Source of the DNA: Myxococcales bacterium
GTDB lineage: Bacteria > Myxococcota > Myxococcia > Myxococcales > Anaeromyxobacteraceae
Assembly: GCA_021848865.1 (NCBI GenBank)
Contig: JAJZTO010000012.1
Coordinates: 1 to 19,362, forward strand
DNA: 19,362 bases
Direction of reading: 5' to 3'
Positions 6,086 through 12,830 of the stretch are shown in pieces. A program made the translations under genes and the position numbers. The notes under the pieces were generated by a model, which worked only from the letters and a program-made list of their open reading frames with translations, did not search any database and was not told the DNA's origin. How positions within the stretch are numbered: the first letter of the stretch is position 1; the number at the start of each line of letters is the position of its first letter.

Positions 6086-7867
6086 ATGGGCTCCTACGCC
6101 GCTCCGCTGCGCGACATGCGCTTCGTCCTCTTCGAGTTGCTCGACGTCGAGCGGAGGTACGCCGAGCTGCCCGGCATGGCGATCGACCGGGAGACCCTCG
6201 ACCAGCTGCTGGAGACGGCCGGGAAGTTCGCCTCCGAGGTGCTCTTCCCGCTGAACCAGGTCGGCGACCGCGAGGGCTGCAAGCTGAAGGACGGCGCGGT
6301 GACGACGCCCACCGGCTTCCGCGACGCGTTCCGGCAGTTCCGCGACGGCGGGTGGGCCGGGCTCGACGCCGACGCCGAGGACGGCGGCCAGGGGCTCCCC
6401 CACTCGATCGGGATCGTGGTGGAGGACATGGTGGCGTCGGCCAACCAGGCCTTCTCGATGTACCCGGGCCTCACGCACGGCGTCTACAGCTGCATCCGCT
6501 CCTACGGGACCGAGCAGCAGAAGCGCACCTACCTGCCGAAGCTGGCGAACTGCGAGTGGACCGGCACCATGTGCCTGACCGAGGCGCACTGCGGCACCGA
6601 CCTCGGCCTGCTCCGGACGCGCGCCGTGCCGCAGGCCGGCGGCTCCTACCTGGTCACCGGCGAGAAGATCTTCATCTCCAGCGGCGAGCACGACCTCGCC
6701 GAGAACATCGTGCACCTGGTGCTGGCGCGCCTCCCGGACGCGCCGAAGGGGACGAAGGGCATCTCCCTCTTCATCGTGCCCAAGTTCCTGCCGGACGCGG
6801 CGGGCGGCGTCGGTGCGCGCAACGGCGTCGTCTGCAGCAGCCTCGAGCACAAGATGGGCATCAAGGGGAACTCCACCGCCGTGCTCACCTTCGACGACGC
6901 GAGGGGCTTCCTGCTCGGCGAGGCCCACAAGGGCCTCGCGGCCATGTTCCTCATGATGAACGGCGCCCGGCTCACCACCGGGATGCAGGGGCTCCGCCTG
7001 GCCGACGTCGCGTACCAGAACGCGCTCGCCTACGCGAAGGAGCGGCCCCAGGGACGGTCGCTCACCGGGCCGAAGGCGCCCGACCAGCCCGCCGACCCGA
7101 TCATCGTCCACCCCGACGTGCGGCGGATGCTGCTCACGCAGAAGGCCTACACCGAGGGCGCCCGCGCCTTCTCCTACTGGCTCGCCACCCTGCTCGACCG
7201 GGAGCACCACCACCCCGACGCGGCCGCGCGCAAGGAGGCGGCGGACCTCGTCGCGCTGCTAACACCGGTGGTGAAGGCCTTCGTCTCCGACAACGGCTTC
7301 GCGTGCACCGCGCTGGCGCAGCAGGTGCTGGGCGGGCACGGCTACATCAACGAGTGGGGGATGGAGCAGTACGTCCGCGACGCCCGCATCGCCCAGATCT
7401 ACGAGGGGACGAACGGGATCCAGGCGCTCGACCTGCTCGGGCGCAAGGTCCTCGCCGACGGCGGCGCGAAGCTCCGGATCTTCGGCAAGATGGTCCAGGC
7501 GTTCCTGGAGGAGGCGCGCGCGACCGAGGGCATGGCGCCCTTCCTGGACGCGCTCGGCGGGTGCCTCGCGGAGCTCACCTCGCTCACCAAGGAGCTCGGC
7601 GTGAAGGCGATGAGCAACCCCGACGAGGTGGGCGCCGCGGCGACCGACTACCTGCGCGTCGTGGGCCACTGCGCCCTCGGCTACTGGTGGGCGCGCGCGG
7701 CCCACGTCGCCCTGCAGAAGAAGGGGAGCGGCGAGCGGTTCTACGAGGCGAAGCTCGCGACGGCGCGCTTCTTCTTCGCGCGCCTCCTGCCGGAGGCCGC
7801 CTATCACGCGCGGGCGGCGCGGGCCGGCGCCGAGGTGCTCATGGCGCTGCCCGCCGACGGGTTCTGA
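6086..7867 (+). CDS. Large acyl-CoA dehydrogenase of the DmdC type
   Basis: A 593-residue flavoprotein, the length of the DmdC/long-chain subgroup that carries an extra C-terminal domain, against about 380-400 for classical members. The core shows CLTEAHCGTDLG (near residue 152), the flavin motif ITGEK-like VTGEKIFISSGEHD (near 190), QVLGGHGYINEWG (near 413) and the catalytic Glu440 in QIYEGTNGIQ. After residue 450 comes the alpha-helical acyl-dehydrogenase C-terminal domain. The family oxidises medium- or long-chain acyl-CoA or 3-methylmercaptopropionyl-CoA to the enoyl-CoA, passing electrons to ETF. The ATG at 6086 follows GAGAGGG by a normal spacing; reading frames upstream of it have no family similarity. 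The divergent TetR gene is the likely regulator. The exact substrate is not determined by sequence. Confidence 0.92.
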   Translation: MGSYAAPLRDMRFVLFELLDVERRYAELPGMAIDRETLDQLLETAGKFASEVLFPLNQVGDREGCKLKDGAVTTPTGFRDAFRQFRDGGWAGLDADAEDGGQGLPHSIGIVVEDMVASANQAFSMYPGLTHGVYSCIRSYGTEQQKRTYLPKLANCEWTGTMCLTEAHCGTDLGLLRTRAVPQAGGSYLVTGEKIFISSGEHDLAENIVHLVLARLPDAPKGTKGISLFIVPKFLPDAAGGVGARNGVVCSSLEHKMGIKGNSTAVLTFDDARGFLLGEAHKGLAAMFLMMNGARLTTGMQGLRLADVAYQNALAYAKERPQGRSLTGPKAPDQPADPIIVHPDVRRMLLTQKAYTEGARAFSYWLATLLDREHHHPDAAARKEAADLVALLTPVVKAFVSDNGFACTALAQQVLGGHGYINEWGMEQYVRDARIAQIYEGTNGIQALDLLGRKVLADGGAKLRIFGKMVQAFLEEARATEGMAPFLDALGGCLAELTSLTKELGVKAMSNPDEVGAAATDYLRVVGHCALGYWWARAAHVALQKKGSGERFYEAKLATARFFFARLLPEAAYHARAARAGAEVLMALPADGF

Positions 7868-7966
7868 TCGCCGTCCGGGGAGCGCTCCCGCCGCTCCGAA
7901 GGCGATCCCGGCGATCCATCCGCCGTCACGCGGCTTGGTGCGCCGGTGGTTCGCGCAGGGAGTTCC

Positions 7967-8019
7967 GGAAAAGACGAAGGCCGCGTGTCCTCGGTTTCCC
8001 GAGTGACACCGCGGCCTTC
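7967..8019 (-). terminator. Intrinsic terminator for a leftward RNA gene
   Basis: On the minus strand a long hairpin (8019 down to 7976) has arms starting GAAGGCCGCG and ending CGCGGCCTTC, a GAAA-type loop and only two single-base bulges, and is followed by TCTTTTCC. It lies directly after the tRNA 3'-end copy at 8021-8047, which is where a tRNA terminator belongs. It points the wrong way to end the rightward dehydrogenase gene through its T-run. Confidence 0.7.
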
Positions 8020-8020
8020 T

Positions 8021-8047
8021 GAGTCGGGGAGACAGGATTTGAGCCTG
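8021..8047 (-). repeat. tRNA 3'-end remnant, likely old attachment site
   Basis: These 27 bases match 11360-11386 at 26 positions in the same orientation and correspond to the T arm and 3' acceptor strand of a tRNA read leftward. The difference falls in the T loop. The acceptor 3' strand CTCCCCG has no partner CGGGGAG within the next 100 bases on the tRNA 5' side, and no anticodon arm folds, so this is not a complete tRNA. With the terminator just beyond it, it is best explained as a tRNA 3' end displaced by an earlier integration. Confidence 0.6.
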
Positions 8048-8476
8048 GCAGGCGTCTGAAACGTAAGCGGCTGACGGCACTCGCCCTTCCGCCATTCCGC
8101 TAGTCAGATCACCAGGTTCGGTTCGATCCAGTCGTTGACGCTCGTGGACACCAGTCGACGCGGATCGACCGTGGTCTTGGAGACGTTCTGGAGACGGGCG
8201 GGCCCTTCTCTAGAAGCAGTTTCAAAACCTCGTAGGCGTGGCGGCGGCCGACCCTCTCGCGGCGGTCCTCGCTGCGCCGCGGCCCGAGCCGGTACCGTCC
8301 TGGTGCGGACTCCCCACGCACGGGGGCTTCGCAGGCACAGATCTGGCGACAGCAACTGGCTCTGGTAGCGCCCCTGTACTGGTCCCGGGCGAGTACACCG
8401 GGCCGCTCAGTCCGATGGGGTTCCGGTGCAGCGGGCGCGGCTGCGCTGCGGTCCGGCGCGAGAGGGCCGCCGCCGC
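8048..8476. other. Gene-free stretch of the decayed island
   Basis: No complete gene can be supported here. On the minus strand a possible C-terminal coding scrap ends with VSTSVNDWIEPNLVI at a stop near 8104. A second minus frame just upstream of it reads HAYEVLKLLLEKG, so a frameshifted gene end at about 8104-8250 is possible, but I do not recognise the family. The rest looks like non-coding remnant DNA downstream of the IS5-type fragment. No insertion-sequence end was recognised. Confidence 0.4.
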
Positions 8477-8923
8477 CTAAGCGATCTTCCGCAGCGCGAT
8501 GAGGCAGCAAGCCAGGTGGAGGAAGGCCCGGAAGTTCTCGAGCTTGCGCTCGTAACGCACGACCAGGCGGCGGAAGCTGAAGAGCCAGGCGTTGGTCCGC
8601 TCAACGATCCAGCGCCGGCGGTACCGGCGCAGCTTGCGGCCGTCGTGATAGCGGCTCACACGGGTCCGCAGGTGCGGGGCAATGAGGTCGACGCCCCGCG
8701 CCTTCATCACCTCCCAGAGGTGGCGGGCGTCATAGCCCCGGTCCGCGATGATTCTGTCGGGCTGTCGCTCCGTCACTCGGGCTTCGAGCCTGGCGAGCGC
8801 GAGCGAGCTTTCCGCGCGGGTCGCAGCTGAAAGGTGCACTCCGAGAGGAACACCCTGGCCGTCGACCAGTACCATGAACTTTGTCCTCTTTCCCTTGCGC
8901 GTCTTTCCGATGCCTGACGTCAA
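8477..8923 (-). pseudogene. IS5-family (IS427-like) transposase, C-terminal fragment
   Basis: About 145 codons match the second half of an IS5-family DDE transposase. Visible are KTRKGKRTKFMVLVDGQGVPL at the fragment's start (shown partly), the second catalytic Asp in IIADRGYDA, and the catalytic Glu in WIVERTNAWLFSFRR, ending LACCLIALRKIA. The N-terminal half, including the first catalytic Asp, is missing, and a stop codon lies just upstream of the first homologous codon. The nominal TTG start is therefore not biological. The break coincides with the end of the IS21-type remnant to the right, so insertion or recombination of that element probably cut this gene. Confidence 0.8.
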
Positions 8924-8999
8924 CTACCTCTCCCCGTTGACGACAACTGCACTTCCCCATCGGTTGGTGTTGACTACTCCGCACTCTCGGTAGTTGTCG
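8918..8999. repeat. Repeat cluster at IS21-type end
   Basis: Three degenerate repeats occur in a row: CAACTACCTCTCCCC, CAACTGCACTTCCCC and GACTACTCCGCACTC. In addition CGTCAAC (8918-8924) pairs with GTTGACG (8936-8942), and CGACAACT (8941-8948) pairs exactly with AGTTGTCG (8992-8999). Such nested direct and inverted repeats resemble the multiple transposase-binding sites of IS21-family ends. Confidence 0.5.
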
Positions 9000-9021
9000 C
9001 TGGTTCAAATCTCTTCTTGGC

Positions 9022-9684
9022 CTAGTCGGTGCGGTAGCTGGTGCCGGTGACCTCCAGGATGACGGCGATGAAGCGGTCGATGGCGGCGGCGGTGGTCATG
9101 GGGTCCCTGAAGATCCGGTCCCACTTCTTGATGACCAGGTTGCTGGAGATGATGACGCTCCGGCGCTCGTAGCGATCGGAGAGGAAGGTGAAGAGCACCT
9201 CCATTTCCTCGCGGCTCTGCTGGACGTAGCCGATGTCGTCGAGGATGACGGCGTCGAAGCGATCGAGCCGGGTGAGTTCCTTCTCGAGGACGAGGTCGCG
9301 CTTGGCCTGGAGGAGTCGCTGGACGAGGGCGTAGGTCGGCGTGAAGTAGACCCGCCGCCCGCGCTGGATGAGCTCGTGGCCGATAACGCAGGCGAGGTGG
9401 GTCTTGCCGCGGCCGGGCTGGCCGAAGGCCAGGACGTTCTCGCCGCGCTCCACGAAGGCGCCATTGCAGAGGGTCGGGAGCATCCTCTGGACCTTGGCCG
9501 GCAGGCGCGCCCGGGTGAGCGTGGCGAGGGTCTTCTCGCCGGGCAGCTCGGAGTCGTGGAGGTTCCGCTCGATGCGGCGCTGGCGCCGCTCCTCGATCTC
9601 CAGTTCGGCCAGGTGGCGGAGGTAATTGTCGTCGAGCAGCAGGTGCTCCGCCAGCGCCTTGATCTCGTCCGCGCCGACGTTCAC
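9022..9684 (-). CDS. istB: IstB-like ATPase, IS21-family transposition helper
   Basis: A 220-residue AAA+ ATPase that helps the IstA transposase choose and remodel target DNA. Walker A is GQPGRGKT (residues 88-95), with Arg where most relatives have Thr, and Walker B is AVILDDIG (about 144-151). Motifs SSNLVIKKW and AAIDRF near the end are typical. The frame stops at TAG after TSYRTD, but codons beyond it (AKKRFEPATTTESAE) still look like an IstB tail, so the stop may be a late nonsense mutation. GTG at 9684 overlaps the stop of a short upstream frame as GTGA; that frame could be the last codons of istA, but I cannot recognise it. The gene may be expressed but has no partner here. Confidence 0.82.
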   Translation of the reverse strand: MNVGADEIKALAEHLLLDDNYLRHLAELEIEERRQRRIERNLHDSELPGEKTLATLTRARLPAKVQRMLPTLCNGAFVERGENVLAFGQPGRGKTHLACVIGHELIQRGRRVYFTPTYALVQRLLQAKRDLVLEKELTRLDRFDAVILDDIGYVQQSREEMEVLFTFLSDRYERRSVIISSNLVIKKWDRIFRDPMTTAAAIDRFIAVILEVTGTSYRTD

Positions 9685-9801
9685 GAGCGCCCCCGGCCGT
9701 GGCGGGCGCCAAGAGATAGCTTGCCGAAAATCCGGCAGAGGAGCGTCAGACTCACATCATCCAGTGGCACCGCGCGCGCCTGGGCGCCAGCGAACCCCCG
9801 C

Positions 9802-10355
9802 TCAGCATCCGAGCAGGCGCCCCATGGTCTCCAGGAATACCCGGCGGCCGCGGTCCATGATCGCCGGAGCGGAGTCCAGGAAGGCGTCGGAGACGCGGCT
9901 CGTGAAGGCCTCCTCAATGGGGAGCCGCCCCTTGCCCTGCCGGAAGAAGATCCCCGTGTGGCCGCTCGGCATCGTGGCCACGAAGGCCCCGCGGATGAGC
10001 GTCCACTTTCCCGGGTGATCTCGACGGAGATCCCCTGGCAGGTCTGCCGGTAGCTGAACGCCGACACCGGCATCGGCTCCCTGGAGGCGCGGAGGATCCA
10101 CACCAGCGGGCCCCCGGCCGGGGGGAAGATGGTCGCGAGCGCCCTGTTGATGCTCGCGACCTTCATCGCCTTGCGGTCCCGGATCCGGCGAGACGCCTCC
10201 GCCTTCATCCTCCGCAAGGCGGAGCTCCCGGCCATCCTGGCGGCCCGGCTGGCCGTCAGGAGGCCGCGGCCCGCGAACGACGAGAGGCCCGACGTGTCGA
10301 CGGCGGCGGTCAGCACGCTCCACCATGGCACCGCGCAGGAGACGGAGGCGACCAT
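9802..10355 (-). pseudogene. Phage minor tail protein (GpZ-like), frameshifted
   Basis: Two minus-strand frames together spell one tail-protein-like sequence. The first runs from about 10355 through ALATIFPPAGGPLVWILRAS and FSYRQTCQGISVEI. The second begins GKWTLIRGAFVATMPSGH, continues TGIFFRQGKGRLPIEE and ends FLETMGRLLGC. The pattern RGAFVATMPSGHTGxFxRxGKxRLPIxE is characteristic of the lambda-like minor tail protein Z family. The frame changes near 10010-10020, at a run CCCGGGAAA. It lies among other decayed mobile DNA and far from any intact tail genes, so it is a prophage remnant. The upstream boundary is uncertain. Confidence 0.65.
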
Positions 10356-10394
10356 CGCCTTGCGTTTCCGCTGGGGGTGCGGGAGGCTTGCCGC

Positions 10395-10856
10395 ATGCGA
10401 CGACTGATGCTGCTGGCGGCGGTGGCGTCCATGGGATGCGTCGAGACCTACACGCGGCGCTCCGAAACCCGGAACTGGGCGGACGGCAAGATCCTGTCGG
10501 CGACTCCCGGAGACAAGCTCATCGCGTACGAGGATTGCGCGCACTCGTTCGTGGACAGCTCGCTGACGGCGCTGAACGCGCAACAGTTCGAGGAGTGGTG
10601 CTCCCGGCACGCCGGCCTCTCCTGCCAGACCTCATGCAGGGGGTTCGACCTCACCTACCTGGGGCCGGCGCCGGCCGGGAAGGTGCTGCGCCTCCGGTAT
10701 CGCGAATACTCCAACGCCATGGCGCGCCCGGTCTTCGATGCGGATCTGCTCTACGACGCCGAGCCGGGACGGGTGATCGTCTTCCGGGGCATCCGGCTCC
10801 GCATCATCTCGGCCAGCGACGAGGGGATCACGGTGGAGGCGCTTCCTCGGCGCTGA
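10395..10856 (+). CDS. Putative small lipoprotein, function unknown
   Basis: A 153-residue protein that begins MRRLMLLAAVASMGCVET: a short basic start, a hydrophobic stretch and a Cys at residue 15 that could be lipidated. The lipobox is weak because Ser is at -3 where Leu or Val is usual. The mature part has several more Cys (in EDCAHS, EEWCSRHAGLSCQTSC), suggesting disulfides in an envelope location, and a beta-rich C-terminal half. ATG at 10395 has GGGAGG (10381-10386) eight bases before it, a good site; the upstream in-frame start at 10377 lacks one. It is the only complete-looking non-transposon gene in the island, and its stop is five bases from the end of the convergent Hint-like fragment. 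I do not recognise the family. Confidence 0.6.
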   Translation: MRRLMLLAAVASMGCVETYTRRSETRNWADGKILSATPGDKLIAYEDCAHSFVDSSLTALNAQQFEEWCSRHAGLSCQTSCRGFDLTYLGPAPAGKVLRLRYREYSNAMARPVFDADLLYDAEPGRVIVFRGIRLRIISASDEGITVEALPRR

Positions 10857-10861
10857 CCGGG

Positions 10862-11065
10862 CTACGGGTTCAGCGGCTTCATGTTGTGGGAGAGCAAGCC
10901 TTCCGCGCAGCAGGTGTGCGCGCCCGCGACCGTGATCTTGACCACCGGTGCGCCCGCCTCGTCCGCCTCGACGCACAGCGCCTCGCCGGGCGCCGCGCCC
11001 TCGACGTAGTCCCCGGGCCGCAGGTACACCGCCGAGGTGCATCCGCTGGGCAGTGACCCTTCCCC
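10862..11065 (-). pseudogene. C-terminal fragment resembling a Hint (intein-like) domain
   Basis: About 65 codons end in a pattern seen at the close of Hint domains: a beta strand, then AGAHTCCAEGLLSHN and four more residues before TAG. LRPGDYVEG earlier resembles the GDxV strand of these domains. Autoprocessing Hint domains need an N-terminal Cys or Ser block and are about 130 residues or longer; here that block is missing, and homology to anything recognisable ends near 11065-11095, where the integrase stub begins. The residue after the terminal Asn is Met, so protein splicing would not be supported. It may derive from a phage protein. The call is tentative. Confidence 0.35.
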
Positions 11066-11113
11066 GGGAACTAGGCCTATCCGAGGCTGACGATTGCCTC
11101 CCCCGAAGGGCGC

Positions 11114-11260
11114 TGTTTGGCTGCAAACTCGTCCGGCGTCGATCTCGGCGCCGTCCAGCGGAGCCTCGGCCACTCCTCGCCGGACATCACCGCCGACATC
11201 TACGACCACAGCGACGCGAGCGACTACCGCGCTGAGATGGAGGGGGCGCTCACGTTCGAG
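11114..11260 (+). pseudogene. Tyrosine recombinase (integrase) C-terminal stub
   Basis: This frame reads LAANSSGVDLGAVQRSLGHSSPDITADIYDHSD (given as span), then DYRAEMEGALTF. It contains the second catalytic His (LGHSSP) and the nucleophile Tyr (IYDHS) of phage integrases. It aligns residue for residue with the end of the intact integrase to the right (DLGGVQRALGHTSPTITARTYDH). Everything before codon 1 of the stub is unrelated sequence, so at least 80% of the gene is gone. It points rightward to the tRNA-Pro attachment sequence at 11363-11404, opposite to the intact integrase. It is presumably the integrase of an older element. Confidence 0.8.
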
Positions 11261-11282
11261 CCGGCGCGATTTAGCGCAACCT

Positions 11283-12803
11283 CTATGCAGCCGGCCGAGA
11301 GCCCGAAAGACGAAGCCCCCGGAGCCGAGGCTTTCGCCTCCGATTCCAGGGGCTCCGATGAGTCGGGGAGACAGGATTTGAACCTGCGACCCCTTGGTCC
11401 CGAAGGAATACTGCCGGTGAAGCATCGCTTGGCAATCCGCGCACTGTGCGCCAAGCGCTTGGAATCACAACGGGGCCGGATTCTACCGGATGCACGCCGA
11501 TGGCACCGAGAGTACGGGAGGCATCGTGGTTCACTGCGCGGGGGCTGCGCGCGTCGGGCGCGGATCCGAAGGTCAGGATCCGCTCGAAGTCGGCCCGGTG
11601 GTCCTCCATCCCGCTGTGGTCGTAGGTGCGGGCCGTGATCGTGGGGCTGGTGTGCCCAAGAGCGCGCTGCACCCCTCCGAGGTCCGCGCGGCCTTTGCGG
11701 AGCAGGGTCGCGAAGGTGTGCCGCAGGTCGTAGAACCGAAGGGGCCGTGGGATCGGCTTGATCCAAAGTCGGTCCCCGCACGCGGGGCACTCGCGCTGCG
11801 TCGCGTCCGCGTAGTTCCAAGTATGGGCAGGCGGCTGCCCCTCCCCTCCGCGGTTCGCCTTCCCCTTGCAGCGTCGGCAGGTGTGGCTGTAGCCCTCCAC
11901 GATCCCGGCCGCCGAGAGGGCGCGGCGCAGGTGATCCACCAAGAGGGCTCGGACGTCCTGCCCCCAGCCCTCCCCGTCCTCCCCGGGGAAGATCAGGTCG
12001 CCCGGGACGGCGGAGGCGGCCCCCTGCGCCTGCTCGAAGTAGGGCCACAACTCGGGAACGAGCATGACCTCGCGCTCGCGACCCGTCTTGGTCGAACCCG
12101 TCCACGAATGGCGCACTGTGATGATTCGCCGCTCGCTGTCCACATCACCCCGCCGCAGGAGGAGCGCCTCGCCGGGACGGAGGCCCGCGTAGATGCACAC
12201 CGCCGCGACCCAGCGCCAGGGCCGGGCGAGGGAGGGCACCGGGAGGGCCGCCAGCAAGGGGATCACCTCGTCGCGGTGCAGCGTGTAGTATTTCCGCTCC
12301 GTCACGGCCCGCCGCTTGACCCATTGGATCGGGTTCTCTCCTTGCCAGAGGGCCACCTTCGGATCCCTGGCCCACTCGAACACGCGGTGGACCGCGGCAC
12401 GGATGTGGTTCAGCGACCTGGGCGCGAGCGATCCCGCGTCCTCCCGGGCGTCGAGGAGGCGATCCAGCTTGTCGGCGAACTCAGGCCCGCTGGCGGGGGT
12501 CAGCGCTTCATCGCGCAACTCGCCCAGGTGCTTCTCCAGCGCGGCACGCAGGGCCAGCTTTGAGTCCGACTTCCGCCGGCTCCCCTCGCGCTTCCACCAA
12601 CCGTCAAGCAACGCGCCAAAGGTGGTAGCGGAGGGCAGAGACTCCAGCCCGAGGCGCTGCCGCTCCGCCCGGATTTCCAACTCGGCGAGCAACCGCTTCG
12701 CCTCCAGCTTCGTCCGGCACTTCGTTCGGATCTGCCGGTTCCGGCCCGCGCCGTCCTTGTAGTCAACGAGCCACCGACCGTCCCGCTGGTGAACGCTGCC
12801 CAT
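11283..12803 (-). CDS. int: Phage-type tyrosine integrase with inserted zinc ribbon
   Basis: A 506-codon tyrosine recombinase that would catalyse site-specific integration and excision at the adjacent tRNA-Pro. The N-terminal arm-binding part (VHQRDGRWLVDYKDG) is followed by a SAM-like core domain (about 60-165) and the catalytic domain with Arg209 (AGLRPGEALL), Lys239, Arg361 (YDLRHTF, where Tyr358 replaces the usual His), His384 (LGHTSP) and nucleophile Tyr394 (TYDHS). Between the first Arg and the second box lies an insert with Cys309-x2-Cys312 and Cys339-x2-Cys342, a probable zinc ribbon. The recombinase fold ends near residue 412; codons 467-506 run through the tRNA-Pro core and into DNA of the older element, so this tail depends on what lies next door. 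ATG at 12803 follows GGGAGGG closely. It ends a leftward operon. Confidence 0.92.
   Translation of the reverse strand: MGSVHQRDGRWLVDYKDGAGRNRQIRTKCRTKLEAKRLLAELEIRAERQRLGLESLPSATTFGALLDGWWKREGSRRKSDSKLALRAALEKHLGELRDEALTPASGPEFADKLDRLLDAREDAGSLAPRSLNHIRAAVHRVFEWARDPKVALWQGENPIQWVKRRAVTERKYYTLHRDEVIPLLAALPVPSLARPWRWVAAVCIYAGLRPGEALLLRRGDVDSERRIITVRHSWTGSTKTGREREVMLVPELWPYFEQAQGAASAVPGDLIFPGEDGEGWGQDVRALLVDHLRRALSAAGIVEGYSHTCRRCKGKANRGGEGQPPAHTWNYADATQRECPACGDRLWIKPIPRPLRFYDLRHTFATLLRKGRADLGGVQRALGHTSPTITARTYDHSGMEDHRADFERILTFGSAPDARSPRAVNHDASRTLGAIGVHPVESGPVVIPSAWRTVRGLPSDASPAVFLRDQGVAGSNPVSPTHRSPWNRRRKPRLRGLRLSGSRPAA
11303..11356 (-). terminator. Intrinsic terminator downstream of tRNA-Pro 3' end
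   Basis: On the minus strand GGAGCCCC (11356-11349) pairs with GGGGCTTC (11319-11312) with one G-U pair, enclosing a second stem GGAGGC-GAAA-GCCTC, and is followed by GTCTTTCGGG. It follows the tRNA 3' end by a few bases, as the terminator at 7967-8019 does for the other copy, and both end in CTTCGTCTTT. It overlaps the last codons of the integrase frame. Confidence 0.55.
11363..11404 (-). other. attL-type site: 3' part of tRNA-Pro(CGG)
   Basis: Reading leftward, this is a tRNA-Pro from the anticodon loop TTCGGGA (11404-11398, anticodon CGG) through anticodon stem strand CCAAG, variable bases GGGTC, T arm GCAGG/TTCAAAT/CCTGT (one G-U pair) and acceptor strand CTCCCCG to discriminator A (11363). 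The bases before the loop (ATTCC) cannot pair with CCAAG, so the 5' half has been replaced by element DNA. This is the usual footprint of an integrase that recombines inside the anticodon loop. The complete tRNA-Pro should be rebuilt at the other end of the element, beyond the right edge. Confidence 0.82.
11426..11462. repeat. Dyad cluster with three CGCTTGG sites next to the attachment core
   Basis: CGCTTGGC (11426-11433) is matched by the inverse GCCAAGCG (11450-11457), which also forms the first half of a perfect 12-bp palindrome CCAAGCGCTTGG (11451-11462). Between them GCGCA and TGCGC (11439-11451) make a further stem. It lies 22 bases inside the element from the tRNA core, where recombinase or accessory proteins bind in many phage attachment sites. 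It is also within the variable tail of the integrase frame. Confidence 0.5.
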
Positions 12804-12830
12804 CGTGCCCTCCCGAGGGCGCCCGCCGGT

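Larger units (their letters stand above)
8915..9790 (-). mobile_element. IS21-family insertion sequence remnant
   Basis: The segment holds an istB gene, an end-like repeat cluster on its left and no recognisable istA, which should precede istB (to the right here). The left boundary is placed at a TG (8915) where the IS5-type transposase homology stops; a second candidate end TGTTGAC begins at 8968. The right boundary is only approximate, near where the tail-protein remnant begins. IS21 ends normally start TG and carry several subterminal repeats, which agrees with what is seen on the left. Without istA the element cannot move by itself. Confidence 0.55.

Noticed and set aside
8021..8100. Complete tRNA gene on the minus strand
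   Set aside because: Only the T arm and 3' acceptor strand fit. No matching 5' acceptor strand, no anticodon stem and an altered T loop, so it is a remnant.
8999..9017. Third tRNA-end copy, because GATTTGAACC occurs on the minus strand in the istB tail
   Set aside because: The match is short, in the opposite orientation, lacks the acceptor strand and lies in IstB-like coding sequence; coincidence is likelier.
9681..10610. One 309-residue minus-strand protein
   Set aside because: The frame only joins unrelated pieces: a scrap before istB, an out-of-frame stretch of the tail gene, the first half of the tail gene, and sequence antisense to the lipoprotein.
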